A DNA stretch of 64,000 nucleotides, from assembly GCA_963070105.1 (NCBI GenBank), contig OY718805.1, positions 7,312,001 to 7,376,000 of the forward strand. Direction: 5' to 3'. Each line of letters begins with the position of its first letter. Position 1 is the first letter of the stretch. Of this stretch, positions 1 to 13,880 are shown piece after piece. The notes under the pieces were generated by a model, which was not told the origin of the DNA, made no database searches, and saw nothing but the letters and a program-made list of their open reading frames with translations. This stretch comes from Litomosoides sigmodontis. Taxonomy: Eukaryota > Nematoda > Chromadorea > Rhabditida > Onchocercidae. The position numbers were made by a program, and so were the translations under genes.

Positions 1-2466
1 TTAAAACATATAAACTTTATTTTCTCATAAATCTTTGAAAAGGAGAATGCAGCAGAGGATAGTAGTACTGGTCACTTAATCCTTTGTAATTAATTCTCGT
101 GACCTTATATCATAGCTCATCCACTGTTCATTAATGTTTTTTTAATAATATGACATTGTTGTTGTTGTTGTTGTTGCTATTGTACTTTTTTACTTGTAAT
201 ATTTTATAAATAAATTTTCAAAATATAAGCAATAACTGCTTGGAAGATTTACCTATTTCATTCAGAGCATATACGATGAATTGTAAGTAGTCTTTTCGTT
301 GAGTTGCATCTATCAAATCTATTGATTTCTTAGGTTACTGTAGGAAAATTAATCTTAGCTGATGGATGGATGGATGGCGATGCACTTGAAAGGTTAACTA
401 TTTACGAAGGTCATGAAATCATACAGCAACTATCCTTTCATAATATCAGTAAACGTAGTAGAGTATACCTTGTTAAGGTCAACCATGAATTCATACCATT
501 TATTATCAGTAACTTAACATTGCAGTGTATTTAGACTTTATTTAGACTAAGTGATTTCCATATATCCTCGTTAAATTTATCAAAAATTTATTAAAATTAA
601 AATATTAAATGTAAGAATAAATCTGCGATATCTTAAATAATTAAAGGATATCATCAAATAAAATCTTCGGAATTATCCCGAATCACTTCAATATTACTGG
701 GTAACAGGTAACACAGTTCTCAAATATTTTCATTTCACACTCGTTTCAAATATTTTCAACATTTTCAAATATTTTCAAATTCATTTCAAATATTTTCATT
801 TCACAAATTGCTCAAAATTTGTTTGTAATTTAAATTATCTGATATTAATTTAAAAAAAAAACCTTTGTCTTTCCCAACAAATATATTCGATCATATTTCA
901 CTGTTTGTTATAAAAAAATTGGGAAAAAAAAACTCGTTGTCACTGCTATTTTTTTCATAAATAGATGATGGAATGGATTTGAGGTCAATGAGAGGTCATC
1001 GAATAATGAAGAATTGATGATGCAAATGAATGATCTCTAAAATGTTAAAGAATTATCGGTACATTCAAAAGAATTATGCTATGTGTCATGTAACAGTAAC
1101 AATAAATTAGAAATGATATGTTAAGGGAATGGAAATTGAAATACGATCGCATCACAAATTACAGCAAAAATTTGCAACGAAAGAATTTTCCTCTTTCTTT
1201 TCATCCTTCCTTTGTTTCAAAAAAAAAAATTCAAAACTTTTTAAACATTATTTGTGAGAAGGAAGTGTTTGATAATTGATTTGTGGCAGTAGTAAGAGCT
1301 GTTTGGTTCACCGGATCGCCGGACGAGAAAGATGGAGCTGAAAATGGTTGAGTTTTTAAACGGATTGAGTTTTGTGCAGGAAGAGTTAGTTAGTTAGCTT
1401 AGCTTTGAATTGATAGTGTGGAAAAGAAGCAACTTTTCTTTTCCTCTCTCATCTCATCTCGCTCTCATTTTATGAAATTTCATTCCATTTTTCTTTTTCT
1501 TTTTCCTACTGTTTCATTTTGCTCTCCTAATTAATGCCATTTCTCTTTTCTTCTGTCCTTTTCCGCTCGCTCAACCACCGATGCCGTAAATTTCTTGTCT
1601 CTCGCAACTCTTTTATGACAAATTATTATTTTATGTTGAAAATTTATTGCAACACCGATGCTCCACTTATCACAACACTGCAATTACGCCTATCACTTCC
1701 TAAATTAATAAGCATCATTTATCAACTTTCGTTTATTTATTTATTGCTCAGGCTTATTTATTAGCTAAAGTTTTCCTTTTTTTTTTATTTTTTTTAGAAA
1801 TATATGTGTATGTCTTCTTTACTTTTTCTAATTTCGAAAGTGATAGTTTTTTTTTAATTTTAAATAAACATTTTTTTTAGCATTTTAATTATATTTATGA
1901 AAAATGTGGGAAAAAAAGAAAGTTTCTTTGTATTTCACTGAATGCAAAATTGTTTTTCGTTTCGTCTTATTCGAATCGATGATTACTTGAAAATTTTATC
2001 AGCATTTTATTTTTAGTTCTTTTTTTTGTATTTTAAATGATATTTGATAATTTAGAAATATATTTTAAAAAAGATAATACGATTCTTCTGCTTTGTGAAA
2101 GTGACGGTGTTGACGGTTAGATAATCGTGCAGCTGAATTATGGAAATAAATAAGTATAATTTTAGCTGAAATTTAATTAATGATTCATTGTCCCAAGCAA
2201 AGTGTTAGCTAGCTCTTCTTTGTGTATGCATTTGAGAGGGTAAAGGGAGTAAACTGTTAATAAATTTGTGGAAGAAATGAAAGAGTCAGCTGATATCTAA
2301 AATGATGAAGTGGAAATACGTGAAAAATGCAAATGTTTGAATCACAAAAATAGACAAATTCAACTAACGTAATATCCACTTGTCTTAGTTCTTCTTTTTT
2401 TCTTACCGTTATGTTTTGTTTTGTTTTTCAAAAAAACAATAATTGTGAGCTTGCTGTGTGTTGTAG
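1..2466. other. Left-edge stretch upstream of cam-1, no gene supported
   Basis: AT-rich sequence without a convincing exon. Short open frames such as 1534-1764 have no recognisable domain and no donor in a phase that would fit the first cam-1 exon found. The missing signal-peptide exon of cam-1 may lie here or beyond the left edge. Confidence 0.5.
719..806 (+). repeat. Short degenerate tandem repeat (TTTCAAATATTTTCA-like)
   Basis: The motif TTTCAAATATTTTCA and close variants recurs about four times within roughly 90 bases, separated by short spacers. It is a local AT-rich minisatellite with no visible function. Confidence 0.6.
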
Positions 2467-5400
2467 CATGGAGGACGGTTCATCACCTTCTAGACGACCG
2501 TACATTAGACTGATATCATTTCTCAACAATGTCACTAAAAATGCAGGTGATGAGGTGCGATTTAAATGCGAAGCTACTGGTAATCCATTACCACTCCAAT
2601 TTAGGTAAAGTTTCTTTTTTTTAATTTAAATTTTTGAAAAAGAAAAGCGAATGATTTGTGTTGTAGCTATCGAAATATTTGAAAAAAAATTTATATCAAA
2701 TACTAATCGTATTGAATTTTCATATTAATATGGCAGTTACAATTGCAAAAGGTTAATTTAAATTTTGAGTTAATTGAATTAAGTCCAGTCAATCCATCTT
2801 TTTTTTGTATAGCTGGTTGAAAAATCATGCACCAATGGAGAAGAATCGTAAGATGAAGATAAAGAATCGTGAATACTGGTCACGACTGATCATTACTGAC
2901 TTAGAGGTTCTGGACAGTGGATACTATCAGTGTGTTGTTAGCAATTCTTTTGCAACTGTTAATACCACTGCTGTTCTTAGGGTTTGTTTAACTTTTTGTT
3001 TAACACTAAAAACTGTGTGAAGTATTAGTATTTAATAATTAGACAGTAAGTAATTATTATTTCACTTTATTAATTTCTCTCGTAGTTTTGCCTCAATCCT
3101 AAATACCATCGCCATCATCAATTAGAGCAGAGGAGATGTTTAGAGGCTGATATTGTTAGTATTAACACAACTGTTCTGATATGTCGTCGGATGATAATCA
3201 TCGTATTGTTTACTTCGTTCCTTCCAGTCCAGTTATGTCAACAAAACGCCTTTTTTTTCAAATACAAATTATTATTAATGAAAAGAAATTTTTTTGTTTC
3301 ACAGAAATGAACCTTTTTACCTTTTCTTTTCCCTAATATTTCTTTATCATTACAAAAAATTAAATTTGAAATCGTTTATCTAAGCCTAATAAATATGCAA
3401 AAATGATAGCAGCATCTGAGAATGTACATTAAAATTGAATTAAAGCTCCAGCAAGTTAATCTTCGTTTGGAAGTTCTTCTCAAATTTTAGATACAAATTT
3501 ACTATAAATGTTAAATGAAAACTTGGATAAATTATAAATATTAAAAGAAATTTCGAACAAATTATAAATATTAAATGAAATTTTGAAAAAGAGTAAAAGA
3601 GAAAATTTTTCACACAAAATTTCTCACGTTATGGAAAGGAATTTTTCACTCAGTTATTAATTAAGAAACAAAGACTTTTATTTCGTTATTCTTCTTATTA
3701 TTATTATTATTAGAATAACAATGTTTATATTCCTCACAGTACCCGTTGCATTCTTGCATTGAGCGTTAATCAATCAAACTATTTATTAAATTTCACTTCT
3801 CCGAATTTTGCCTTCTAAATGACTCATCATCAGACATCTGTAAGCATATATTATTAGAAGCAAAATTGACTTTCCAAACATTTCCATCCTTTTGCATTCC
3901 ATTGCTCCATTTTATTTTTTATATTTTAATTTTAAATTAGCCTTGTAAACATCTTTTTTTTTTAAAAAAAAAGAAAGAGACACATTAACATTGAGTTATT
4001 TGCTTTCTTAACTGATTATTATTAGTTCGTAAAGATTGCAAGTATCGTTTATCACTGCTAACAAACATTGTTTACGTTCGATTTTGTATGTACAAAATTT
4101 GTCCTTATCAATTAAAGATTATAATACATCGATAGATTGAAATTTAGTTTGCGAATTTAATTTTTCACTTCAATTTCAACAAGATATTGTTGCAATGGGA
4201 GGAAGAAAGCAGGAAAGGAAGAGAGGGATAGGGCGAAAAAGAGGAATGTGTTAGAAAGAATTATAATAAGGAACTCGTGACGAATGATTTTTTAGCATTT
4301 AATATTTGTAAAGGGAAAAGTAAAAAGCAAAAAAAAAAGGCACAAATCATTCTATTCATTCATATTAGTTCATTTTCAAAGCTTTAATTTCCATTCCCTC
4401 AATTTCCTGAACAGCAATTCTCTGCTCTTTTTATGCTTTTTATCTCTCTCTCTCTCTCTTCCCCCTCCCTTCCCCTCTCTCTTTTGTTTCATTCCTTCAT
4501 ATTTTCTGTACGCTTTTTTTTTCTCTTCTATTACAAATGCATGATCCCTTTTTATTCGAATAATAAATATTAAAATTCATAGTGCGAACAGTTTGAATAA
4601 AAGGATGAGGAATGAGGAGAGAATAACTTTCTGTTTTGCAACAATTTCAGAGATTTGCAAAGCATTAGCACTAGGCAAGTTAACTATTTTTGCAATTATT
4701 GCTTATATTTATAACTATTCTCTCCCTCTCCCTCCCTCTCTCCCTCTCTTTCTCAAGTGTATCAATGTCTCTCCTATATGATTTTGCATAAGCAATGGTT
4801 GAGCTTGTAAGAGGGAGTAGTAGTGGTAGTAGTAGTAATAGTAAATAATCAGGCTTGTTCATTCATGTGACATTTCATCCATTTTATTCAAATTTCATTT
4901 TAACCTCTCTTTCATCTTCTCTTCTCTCATTATTCACCGTTTTAGCAATCAATAAGCGTTTTGTCGATTAGTCGTCTTATTCAATTGCATTCTCGAATTA
5001 TTGAATTAAATTATTAATTAGTTTTGATAAGTTGCTATCCAATTTGATGCATTCATATAGCATAAAGTTTAGGGATCATTTTAGAAATGCAATTGACAGG
5101 GATTTTACACATTTTCTATCTGTTGAGAAACAAATCCTATCACATATCATCGTATAATCGGCAAGATGAAATATTTCAATTGAAAAATGACCCAAGAAAT
5201 TTTAAACAATTTAAAATTTAATAATCCGTTGATTTATATTTTCTTTTTTTTCGTTTACATTTGTAATAAAGCGTTTTTTTTTCGATATTACGAATTCCAT
5301 GAGTAGAGTTAATTAATCACTTAAACGATATTTAATTATATCTGATATTCGACCGGCACTATCACCTCTACTACTACTACTGCCGTTTATTAAAACAAAA

Positions 5401-8400
5401 CTCATTTCATTTTATTCAAATGCATTTCACTCACTTCTTTACACTTTATGATCACTTAAAACTTTATTGTAATTAATACAAATTGGTCAAATTTCAAACG
5501 TTGTAGCAGTGCTTCATTACTATGAAATTTGATTGTTAGAAATAAAGGAATGAAGGGGCGAGTTAAATTTGATAAGACTGCCGAGAAATATCGATTTAGA
5601 TTTAATTTAAAATGATTAAATGGAATGATAAGCACTGCTAGAAATAATACTGTTTCGTTGAATTAGAATGAGACTATCGTATTTTTCAAATTATTTAAAA
5701 GTAAACAAAATTTCTATTGAATTTGTTTAAAAAAGATTATTAATTAAAATTTAAAAAATTAAACACATCTTTCTCACTCCGTTTCGTCCTCTTCTTTCAT
5801 TTAAATTTAATTTCATTAAGAATGATCAAATAAGGTTGAAGACGAAGAGACTGGGAGGGGGAAAACACAGTTAGAGAAGATTGAGGGGAGGGGGGGGGGG
5901 GGGGGGAATACGAAATATGGACGATCGGAGACGACGGTACGGATGGACGGACAGGAAGATGGTGATGTGGCGGGCCTACTTCGTCACATCAAACATTCCC
6001 TCCACTCTTCCTCTCCTAGACATGCAAGTCCAAGATGTCCGTCCGTCCGTCCAGGAAGCAGCGGTCATTGAAATTACAATCCATCATGATAGAGAAGGCC
6101 AACAACAGTGAAATGATTCACTCTCTCTCCTCCTACCCTGTCATGGATGACGAACAACGATCCGCTCCAACCCTTCCTCGTCTATCAGCAATGGTAGTGG
6201 GGGGTAGTGATGGCGCTAGTAGCCATCTCTTCCTCCCACCCACCCATTCATTCATCCCTCCTCTTCATTGAACTGATCAACTAACTAATCGAATTCCCTC
6301 TCTCTCTCTCTCTCTCTGCGTGTGCATACGTGTGTATACGTGTGTGTGTGTGTGTGTGTGTATGTGTGTGTACGTGCGTGTGTGTACGTGTGTGTGTGTG
6401 TGTATGTGAGCGTACATGACTCCTATTATATCTATAATTTTACACCACTTGTTTGTTAGCTAAATAATCATTTGAATTTTTTATGCAAATAAAATATTTT
6501 CTAATATCTTTTTTTTTAATTTTTTTGTAAATATTTTAAATGTTTAAAAAATTTTTACAACTAATAATAGGGTTTTTTTCGCCATTTTATCCACACTCAC
6601 TTTCGATATACACATTAGTTAGTGTTTAAATTAATTGGAAATTTTAAATTTTCGGTAATAATTGATTGTCACACATTCAAATAAATCATTCTCTCATCTT
6701 TTCTTCTTTGCCTTACAATATTTTAAACAAAAGCAAAAAAAAATTTGAGGTAAACATTTTATTTGGTTTGTTTATCATATCAGTTCATTTACACTGATAA
6801 GACATTTTACTGCTCACAGTTAGTCATTACGAAGCGTTCGCCTTCACGTCACACTCGAAACATCAATGACAGCCAAGCAATTTAGCTTCTAACTCTTAAA
6901 AAATGACCATTAAATTCTTAAACTTTAAATTATTAACAGTACGCATTGTCGATTGAAATCCAATATAAATATAAATACATTTTTTAACAAATGAAAAGTG
7001 GAAAATGCGCAATCAGTCATTGATCGCTTCATAATTGCCCTTTGGACAATGGTGCGTGCCCGTTTCCTCCTCCACTCCCACTCTTCCTAGATTTTCCACA
7101 TGAATTTTTCTGCTTTATCCTTCTAACGCAACTTTTAATCCATAACGAAGCTGTTAGGATTTTTTAATTTGTCAAAAAAATTTTTTTTCTGTTAAAATTT
7201 TTTCTAAATTCAAAATGTTGTTTGGTGTGTTAACGGGCAAACAAAAGATTATAAAAAAATCGGTCTTTCCTTTTTTTTTTGAAGCATTTATTATCTTTGT
7301 TGCTTATCTGTTCATCGCTAACCTTTGACCCTTTAACAGTCTTCCAGGCTATTGTTCATTATCTGCGTAACGGATGCAGCTGTTCATTTCGGCCTTTTTC
7401 CCTTTTATATTAGCATTTTTGAACAGACATCCTGCTAAAGCAATCAACGGCTCGTAGCCTTAGCGTTAAATCTTTCTTTGAAATCAAATTCATTACTGCA
7501 TTTTTGTAATCCATTGGATCATTATTAGCATATTTCAAATGAATATTTGCTCGTCGTAATTCTTCCTAGTACATTCCTAAATTAAATCGTTAATTTTCAA
7601 CCATAAAAACAAACCTAATTCGTTATTTAATTTCAGGTAAATAATGTTGTCGATGGAAAATCATCGAATATAAACAAATTGAAAGGAAAGTCGCTGTCGA
7701 GAATTACTAATTTTCGAAACGACGAATATTTTGAAGAGGTTCTTATAGATATCTGTCATTTAGCAGAAAATTCAACATGAAGTTTGTTAAAAATTCTAAA
7801 AAAAGATTCTTTTCTTTTTGATTTTTTTTCTTGATAGATGAATTTTCTTTGTGATAATTGCTGGCTGTTATTTAATTGTGCAGGATTTCGAGGGACCAGG
7901 TTCGTCGATGTCAGGTAATTTAGGACGATTACCGAGTGAGGAGGAGTCGGATGACAGTCTCTGGAATGTACCAAATAATGCAGCAGGACCGGGATATGCA
8001 CCAGTTGCTCCAAGTGATCGTTGGCTTGACGGGTTGAATGCGAAGGTTGGCGATTGTGTCCTCTACCGAGGTGAAGCATGTCGTGAATATCTCGCCGGTC
8101 GATACGTTATGATTGTGAGTGATAATAGGGAGGACATGTACGATGTCGGTTGGTGTTTTTCTTATTTCCATTCATTCATTCATTCAAAATAAAGAATGAT
8201 GAAAATATTACATTTGGAAAATTAATTGATTAGTATTGATGGATAATTTAGACATAAAAGGATTCGTTGGAATATTCAATGTTTCAGCACATCAGATTTA
8301 ATTGTTAGCTTATATTTTAGATCGAAATCTTCGAGCTGCAATGATGTTCATTAACACTAGCCCAGTTATATCGGCACAATGTAAGCATTATTCACATGCT

Positions 8401-11400
8401 GTTGCATGCTATCATATGTATAAAATATGTGACAGGGAATCTGAAACAGAGTATCGAACAACGTCCGGTATGCCTCATATATTGACGATTTGCCGAAAAG
8501 ATTGCGATTCGTTACAGGTATGGTTTTATTTTTGCTTTAGTAAAGCTGGCCATTATTAAATTATATTACTGAGACTGAAAAAAACTTTTGCAAGTTTTTT
8601 GTTTGTCTACCTCGAAAGTGCGAATCGTATTACATTTCAGGGTGATTTGTGTCCAAAAGAATTAGCACTAGCAGCTGAGCATGATTTGGTTGGCGATGAT
8701 CCCAAAGCTCTTCTTCCTAAATGTCAGTCGTTGAACCCAAAAGCAGAATACTGCATACCAATTATTAGTGTTGCTGATCAGGTTATTTTTTAATCTTTCT
8801 ACTGAAGGTGTCCTTCTCAGGAATATAAATGATGTAAGTAGCTTCAAGTGGATATTCAACTAAGAGTATATTTCATTTTTAGTCTGAGGATAGCACTGCT
8901 TTATCTTCCGATTCTTCGAAAAAATTGCCACACTGGTGCTATGTGGATAGTGGTAAAACTTACGATGGCAATGCTTCGTTAACCAAATCTGGAAAGCGTT
9001 GCATGAATTGGACACAAAGCTCATCAAGGTTGTTGTTAGACATTTCATCTGATGTTTATTTAAATGATATCATTAAATATATCATTATGACACTATGAGA
9101 TTGAACATTATTTGTAGAATTTTGGAGTAATAATGAATTTTTATTGAATATTGTTATGATTAAATTATTTTAGAGAATTTAACGTTGATCGATACTCGTC
9201 ATTACGAACTAGTAAGAATTATTGTCGTAACCCTGGAGGTAAAAAGAGTTCTCCGTGGTGTTTTGCTCATCCAAATGGACAAGAAGAATACTGTGATATT
9301 ACTCAGTGTCCTGTTAGTATGTATCCTTATTTACGGGATCGAACAGTGATGGGAACCATTGATGATGATGTTCGTATATTTTGCTGCATTCTTATTCTTT
9401 TTAGCTGAGCAAAACTTTGTAAGAATTATTTGTATGTCTGAGGATTAATTATTTGTATTATTTTATATATTATATTTGTATTAATTGTTTATAATTTGGT
9501 ATGAGTGGTAATACTTCAAGTTTGTGAAAGACAAATTGATATTCAGGGCTCTATAATTGGTGATATGTCGGATCTTTGGTCTGATCTGTCATCGCCATGG
9601 CAGTTAGCTGTACTCGGTGGTCTTGGATTTTTCATTTTTAGTCTGATTCTTCTGTGTTGTTATTGTTGCTGTCGGAAGAAACGTAGAGAAACGGCAGGCT
9701 CCTTATCAAATATCAAGAAAAGTGGCCTACAAAACTGTAATGGTTGCGGTGTTGCAAGCAGGTACATTTAATTAAACAAAACCGTGAAAGTTATGTTACA
9801 TTACCTTGTTGATGACGTGGAAAATGATTACAGATATCGAAACTGTAAAAAAAAATATTTCCAGCGCTGCAAATAGCACATATTATCGAAAATTAAATGG
9901 TACAGCAAACACTGATCCGAACAGCGCCGCTTTTGAGCTTTCCTCATTGATACAAGCATCGACAAATAGTAATACTTTTATGCAACATCATCATTCTGGT
10001 AGTTATGCTCAGTACAGTCCAAGGCCTTCTATTGAACCTTCCGTTGAGCCGTATCAAATACCTGAAATACAGTCGAGCCAGGTGATAATTTTTTTTTTGC
10101 AAATTATCTTAACACAACTATTTATTTGTAGTTTTAGTTGTAAATTATGAGAGATAAACTTTGCTTATTTTGCTTCGTTTTCTTACCGGGAAGCGTATTT
10201 AATCTCTAAGGCAGAATGAATTTCAGTTGCAAATAGGCGATTTAATTGGTGAAGGTCAATTTGGTGTGATACATAGTGGTAATTGGCATGGTTCGCTTCT
10301 TAATGGCGAGCCGATGCAGGTTAGCTGCTTTTCTTGTTTTACCTGTTTAATTTCCATCCTTAAAATTCCAGCAGGCAAATGAAAAGGACATCACTTGTAC
10401 GAGAGAGCTTTTTCTGCTACATCTATCTGTAAACCCTCTTACAGGTGGCAATTAAGTCGTTGAAATCTGGCAGTAGTGCCGTAGAGAGGCAAAATTTTGA
10501 GGAGGAAATTCGTACGATAGCACCTTTCGATCATCCAAATGTTGTGCGTTTAATTGGTGTTTGTTACTTTGATTCTCAGCAGCTGAGTGCTGTATTTGAG
10601 TATATGGTACACGGTGATCTTCATGACTTCCTGCGCCTTCGAGCACCAAAGTCCAATGGGTTTGTTGCAAACTGTCATTGATTCATTGGACTGTGAGATT
10701 TTCGCGAACTGTATAGGATAAAAGGAATAAATCAATTTTGATTTTTCCACATGAGAGAACTACTAATCCCTTTATCCTTGAAAGTGATGTGTTTAATTGA
10801 TAAACCTCAAAATCAAAGGGCACATTCTTCTCGAAAGACCGATTTCTTTGCCGTGATGTTGCAAGAGGGAAGGTATTTGTCGTTCTACTTCTACAGACAG
10901 TAATTCTTTTTTCCTTGTATTTTGAATATTTCTGGCAAATTTTTGTCAGAAAGCAATTCATGATTTTACATTTATGACGAATATTATTTCCAGATATGAG
11001 CAAGCAATCGATCAGGAACGGATCATTGCTGATAATGAAGATTTCTTACGCATTGCCCTTCAGGTGCGTCAACCTTGCAGAACAAAAGAATTGCTGCCTT
11101 GAAGATATTTCGTTTTATCAAAATTTATATTAAATGAATGCGATAACTTTTCTATTCTCTTCTAGATTGCGTATGGTATGAAATATTTGGCGAGTATGAA
11201 TTTTGTACATTGTGATTTAGCAGCCAGGAATTGTCTTGTAGCTGATCAGCGAGTTATTAAAATTGCTGATTTTGGTCTGGTCCGAAGTTGTTATGAAAAA
11301 GATTACTACAAGGTTTGTTATGAGTTTTGTAAGAGAATTAGATTTGCAAATTTTTATAAAACCAGTATTTGAGAGTAATTTAGATGTGCGACTATTTCAG

Positions 11401-12666
11401 AGCGAACGAATTCGAAAATTTATTTTCAGCTTTTATATTTGGCTTTTCCAGGTTTTGTTGTGAAATATTCTCTTTATTCTTTATTTTAATTTTTGGAAGA
11501 AATCATTCCAGTGATTTATAAACTACTTTAATTAAGCAAAAACAAGGAGTAGCAATTTTTCGGAAACTTCGATAAATCCTAATCATAATGTAAAATTTTT
11601 GCAGGCGATGCATCGAACGTGGTTGCCAGTTCGTTGGATGTCACAAGAGGCAATCCAGTACGGTCGCTTCAGTGAAGCAACAGATGTTTGGTCATTTGGA
11701 GTAACTTTATGGGAAATTTACTCATATGGAAGGCAGCCTTACGAGAGTTATTCTCATCAGGATGTCATCGAATTGGTTTCTGTACGAAGTTTACTGGAAT
11801 GTCCACAGAACTGCCCAACTAATATATATAGGTATTTATCGCTTGATTGGTGAATCCAAAATCTTATGTATAATTTTCGTTAAATAGATCTGTTTTGCTT
11901 CACATTTGATGAATAAGCATTTTACAGTCTAATGGTTGAATGTTGGCATGAGCATCCCGAGAGACGACCAACATTCAGTGAGCTTTATTCACGTCTTCAG
12001 ACTTGGTTACTTGCAAGTCCATCACAGCCTGTACTTTCACATCAGCAAAATCATCCTGGCAGTTCGCATTCCGGTAATTTTCTAATTTTATGCATTCCTT
12101 CAATCAACATGCGAAAAATGAAAGCTTTCACGCAATTATCTTTCTGATACTGTTTATTCTATATTCATTTTAGACTTAAGTGCTGCTGCAAATCGAGGTA
12201 GTAGGCAGTCATCATCAACCCCATCAGTGAGCTTGCTACGTGGTACCGCTGGCAATACCTCACTTGGAACTGCTCCAAGTACCACGGCTTTTTCGGTGCC
12301 TTCGCCAGCTCCGATGCAAACAATGATGATGTTGAACGGCACACATCCTTACCAAGTTGGTGCGGTAACTTATTACAGTATGCATTGCTCGTGTCCTGTC
12401 ATTACAATATTTCCCAATAACCTTTTAGGTCTATAAGAACATCTCGATGGTGACTGTTGAGTGATTTGAGCTGCTCAGTTCTCATTGCAGGAAGTATCCC
12501 GTTAATTTCTGGAGCAAGTCATAATCGTTCACCAAAATCTCCTTTGCAAAATGCATCAATGAGAGCGAATAATAATGCAGCAGCAACAGCATCACTCATA
12601 CGATATCCAGCAGCACCAAATTTCAATTATTCCGGGGATGATGCAGGAAGTGAAGAATCTGATTGA
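2467..12666 (+). CDS. ROR-family receptor tyrosine kinase (CAM-1), 5' exon missing
   Basis: Single-pass Wnt-binding receptor. Exons: 2467-2604, 2813-2981, 7884-8148, 8321-8517, 8641-8781, 8883-9028, 9174-9312, 9547-9761, 9865-10081, 10227-10319, 10445-10659, 10994-11063, 11166-11312, 11605-11831, 11928-12073, 12174-12377, 12491-12666 (TGA). All phases agree and give 967 residues from the ATG at 2468. Domains in order: Ig (FKCEATG ... FSWLKN ... YYQCVVSN); Frizzled with all ten cysteines, starting GDC near residue 160; Kringle with six cysteines (about 322-397); TM about 418-440; kinase with GEGQFG (about 550), VAIK (574-577), HCDLAARN (683), DFG (703), WSFGV and RRPTF; then a Ser/Asn/Gln-rich tail. 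Exon 1 opens at an acceptor in phase 2 and there is no signal peptide, so at least one upstream exon is missing. The set and order of domains is diagnostic of ROR. The HRD arginine is cysteine here. Confidence 0.95.
3529..3590 (+). repeat. Two-copy tandem repeat, about 30 bp
   Basis: The segment AAATTATAAATATTAAA followed by GAAATTT occurs twice in succession with minor changes. It lies inside the large cam-1 intron and is otherwise featureless. Confidence 0.6.
5890..5906 (+). repeat. Homopolymer run of 17 G
   Basis: Seventeen consecutive G bases in otherwise AT-rich DNA, preceded by GAGGGGA. The run is long enough to form a G-quadruplex or to be length-polymorphic. It is intronic in cam-1. 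Confidence 0.9.
6297..6412 (+). repeat. Compound (CT)n-(TG)n microsatellite
   Basis: About 20 bases of CT dinucleotides pass into about 90 bases of TG repeats interrupted by TACG and TATG. It is inside the large cam-1 intron. Confidence 0.9.
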
Positions 12667-13880
12667 AATTATTGTACTTTAAATGGCATTCATACAAGGT
12701 TTATGCTACAAGGTTTATTGTTGTTACTACTGTTATTGTTGTTTCTATTGCCTGTGTAGAGTAAACATTATTATTGTTGATAGTACTTATTCCTCTATTC
12801 TCAATGATCTCAGTTTTTTCGGACGATTCTTCGACCATTTATTAATTGTATTATGATTGCTTTCATTCATCATTTCTCATTAGGAAGCTTGTTCTATCCA
12901 TTACTCTTTTTAATAAAATTGTCTTTAGTGAAAAATATGAATTTAGCAAACAAAAAAAAAATGAATTCATTCTGTCACAAAAAAAAATATTGTACTTTCA
13001 TAAAGCATAATACTCATTGTATAATTTCAATCTTATCTTATTCTACCTCATTATTTCATTTGAACTTATTAAGAATATATAGAGAGATAAAGGATGTTAC
13101 TGCCAAATGTACAGGACTAAATTATAGTTCAGTTAGGAATAAAATGCTTTTGTCTACGACCAGAATTATGTTGCTCTATCAGTGTCACATTACTATTGCA
13201 TTCATTAAAATGCCAATTGTTTCTTTTTTTTCGAGACAATTTAAAAGCTTTGCTTGTTTCTTTTCCTTATTAGAAAATTTTTCTCAATTTATCGAGCTTA
13301 TTACATGCAAAACGCCGTCCGTCTTTTCTGTACTTTTGAAATTACATTTATGTCAATGTCTGAATACTCAGCTATATCGATGATGTACATATACGTCTTA
13401 TCTTATAGGACAAGATAACTATGTATATTTTCACAGTGTCATCTTTTTGCTTGGATTAGACGTAAACAGGGTCACAAAACATTGTGCTAATTGTTTTTTT
13501 CTTCTCTCTTTCTCTCTCTGTCTCCCTCTCTCTGACATATTTCATTCATTTGTTGTATGAATAAATTAAATGATTATGATACAGTGCTATTGACACTTTG
13601 TGATTCTAACTGTAGGCGAAGTAATGAATGCATAACTTGAGAAGACTGTAAGTTTTTATCAGATCACTTGAGATCGATGTTTCATTTTGGCGGAAAAGAT
13701 TATATTACATGAAAACAAGCAATTTCTTATTTACATAAATATTAAATTTGAAGGTGAAAAATTTGGCCTTACTAGTATTTGTTAAATTCGTTGTTTTTGC
13801 CGCTGCTCCTGTTGATATCCGTAATTATCGCATTTCGAAGATGATATCTACGAGAGGTTAGTACCTTATTGGTATAACCA
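12667..13880. other. Convergent 3' region between cam-1 and the SLC7 gene
   Basis: Both genes end here, so it should hold their 3' UTRs. The sequence is AT-rich. A 176-codon open frame at 12853-13383 follows the cam-1 stop but its composition (Lys/Phe/Ile/Ser-rich, no domain) looks like an AT-rich UTR. Candidate plus-strand polyadenylation signals are at 12912 and 13560. Confidence 0.6.
12912..12917 (+). terminator. Candidate cam-1 poly(A) signal AATAAA
   Basis: AATAAA about 245 bases after the cam-1 stop. A second copy at 13560-13565 is an alternative. Choice between them needs cDNA ends. Confidence 0.4.

Larger units (their letters stand above)
2982..7883 (+). other. 4.9-kb intron of cam-1 rich in simple repeats
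   Basis: This intron separates the Ig exons from the Frizzled exons. It carries CT tracts (about 4445-4495 and 4720-4755), a pure G run, a GGAC/GTCC inverted pair (5941-5956 and 6037-6052) and a CT/TG compound microsatellite. I saw no additional exon with a domain-like translation. Confidence 0.7.

Noticed and set aside
1534..1764. 76-codon frame starting MPFLFSSVLFRSL as signal-peptide exon of cam-1
   Set aside because: Its only good donor (GTAAAT) ends in phase 1, whereas the Ig exon at 2467 needs phase 2.
12853..13383. 176-codon plus-strand open frame after the cam-1 stop
   Set aside because: AT-rich composition (Lys, Phe, Ile, Ser), no domain, no splice context; sits where the cam-1 3' UTR must be.
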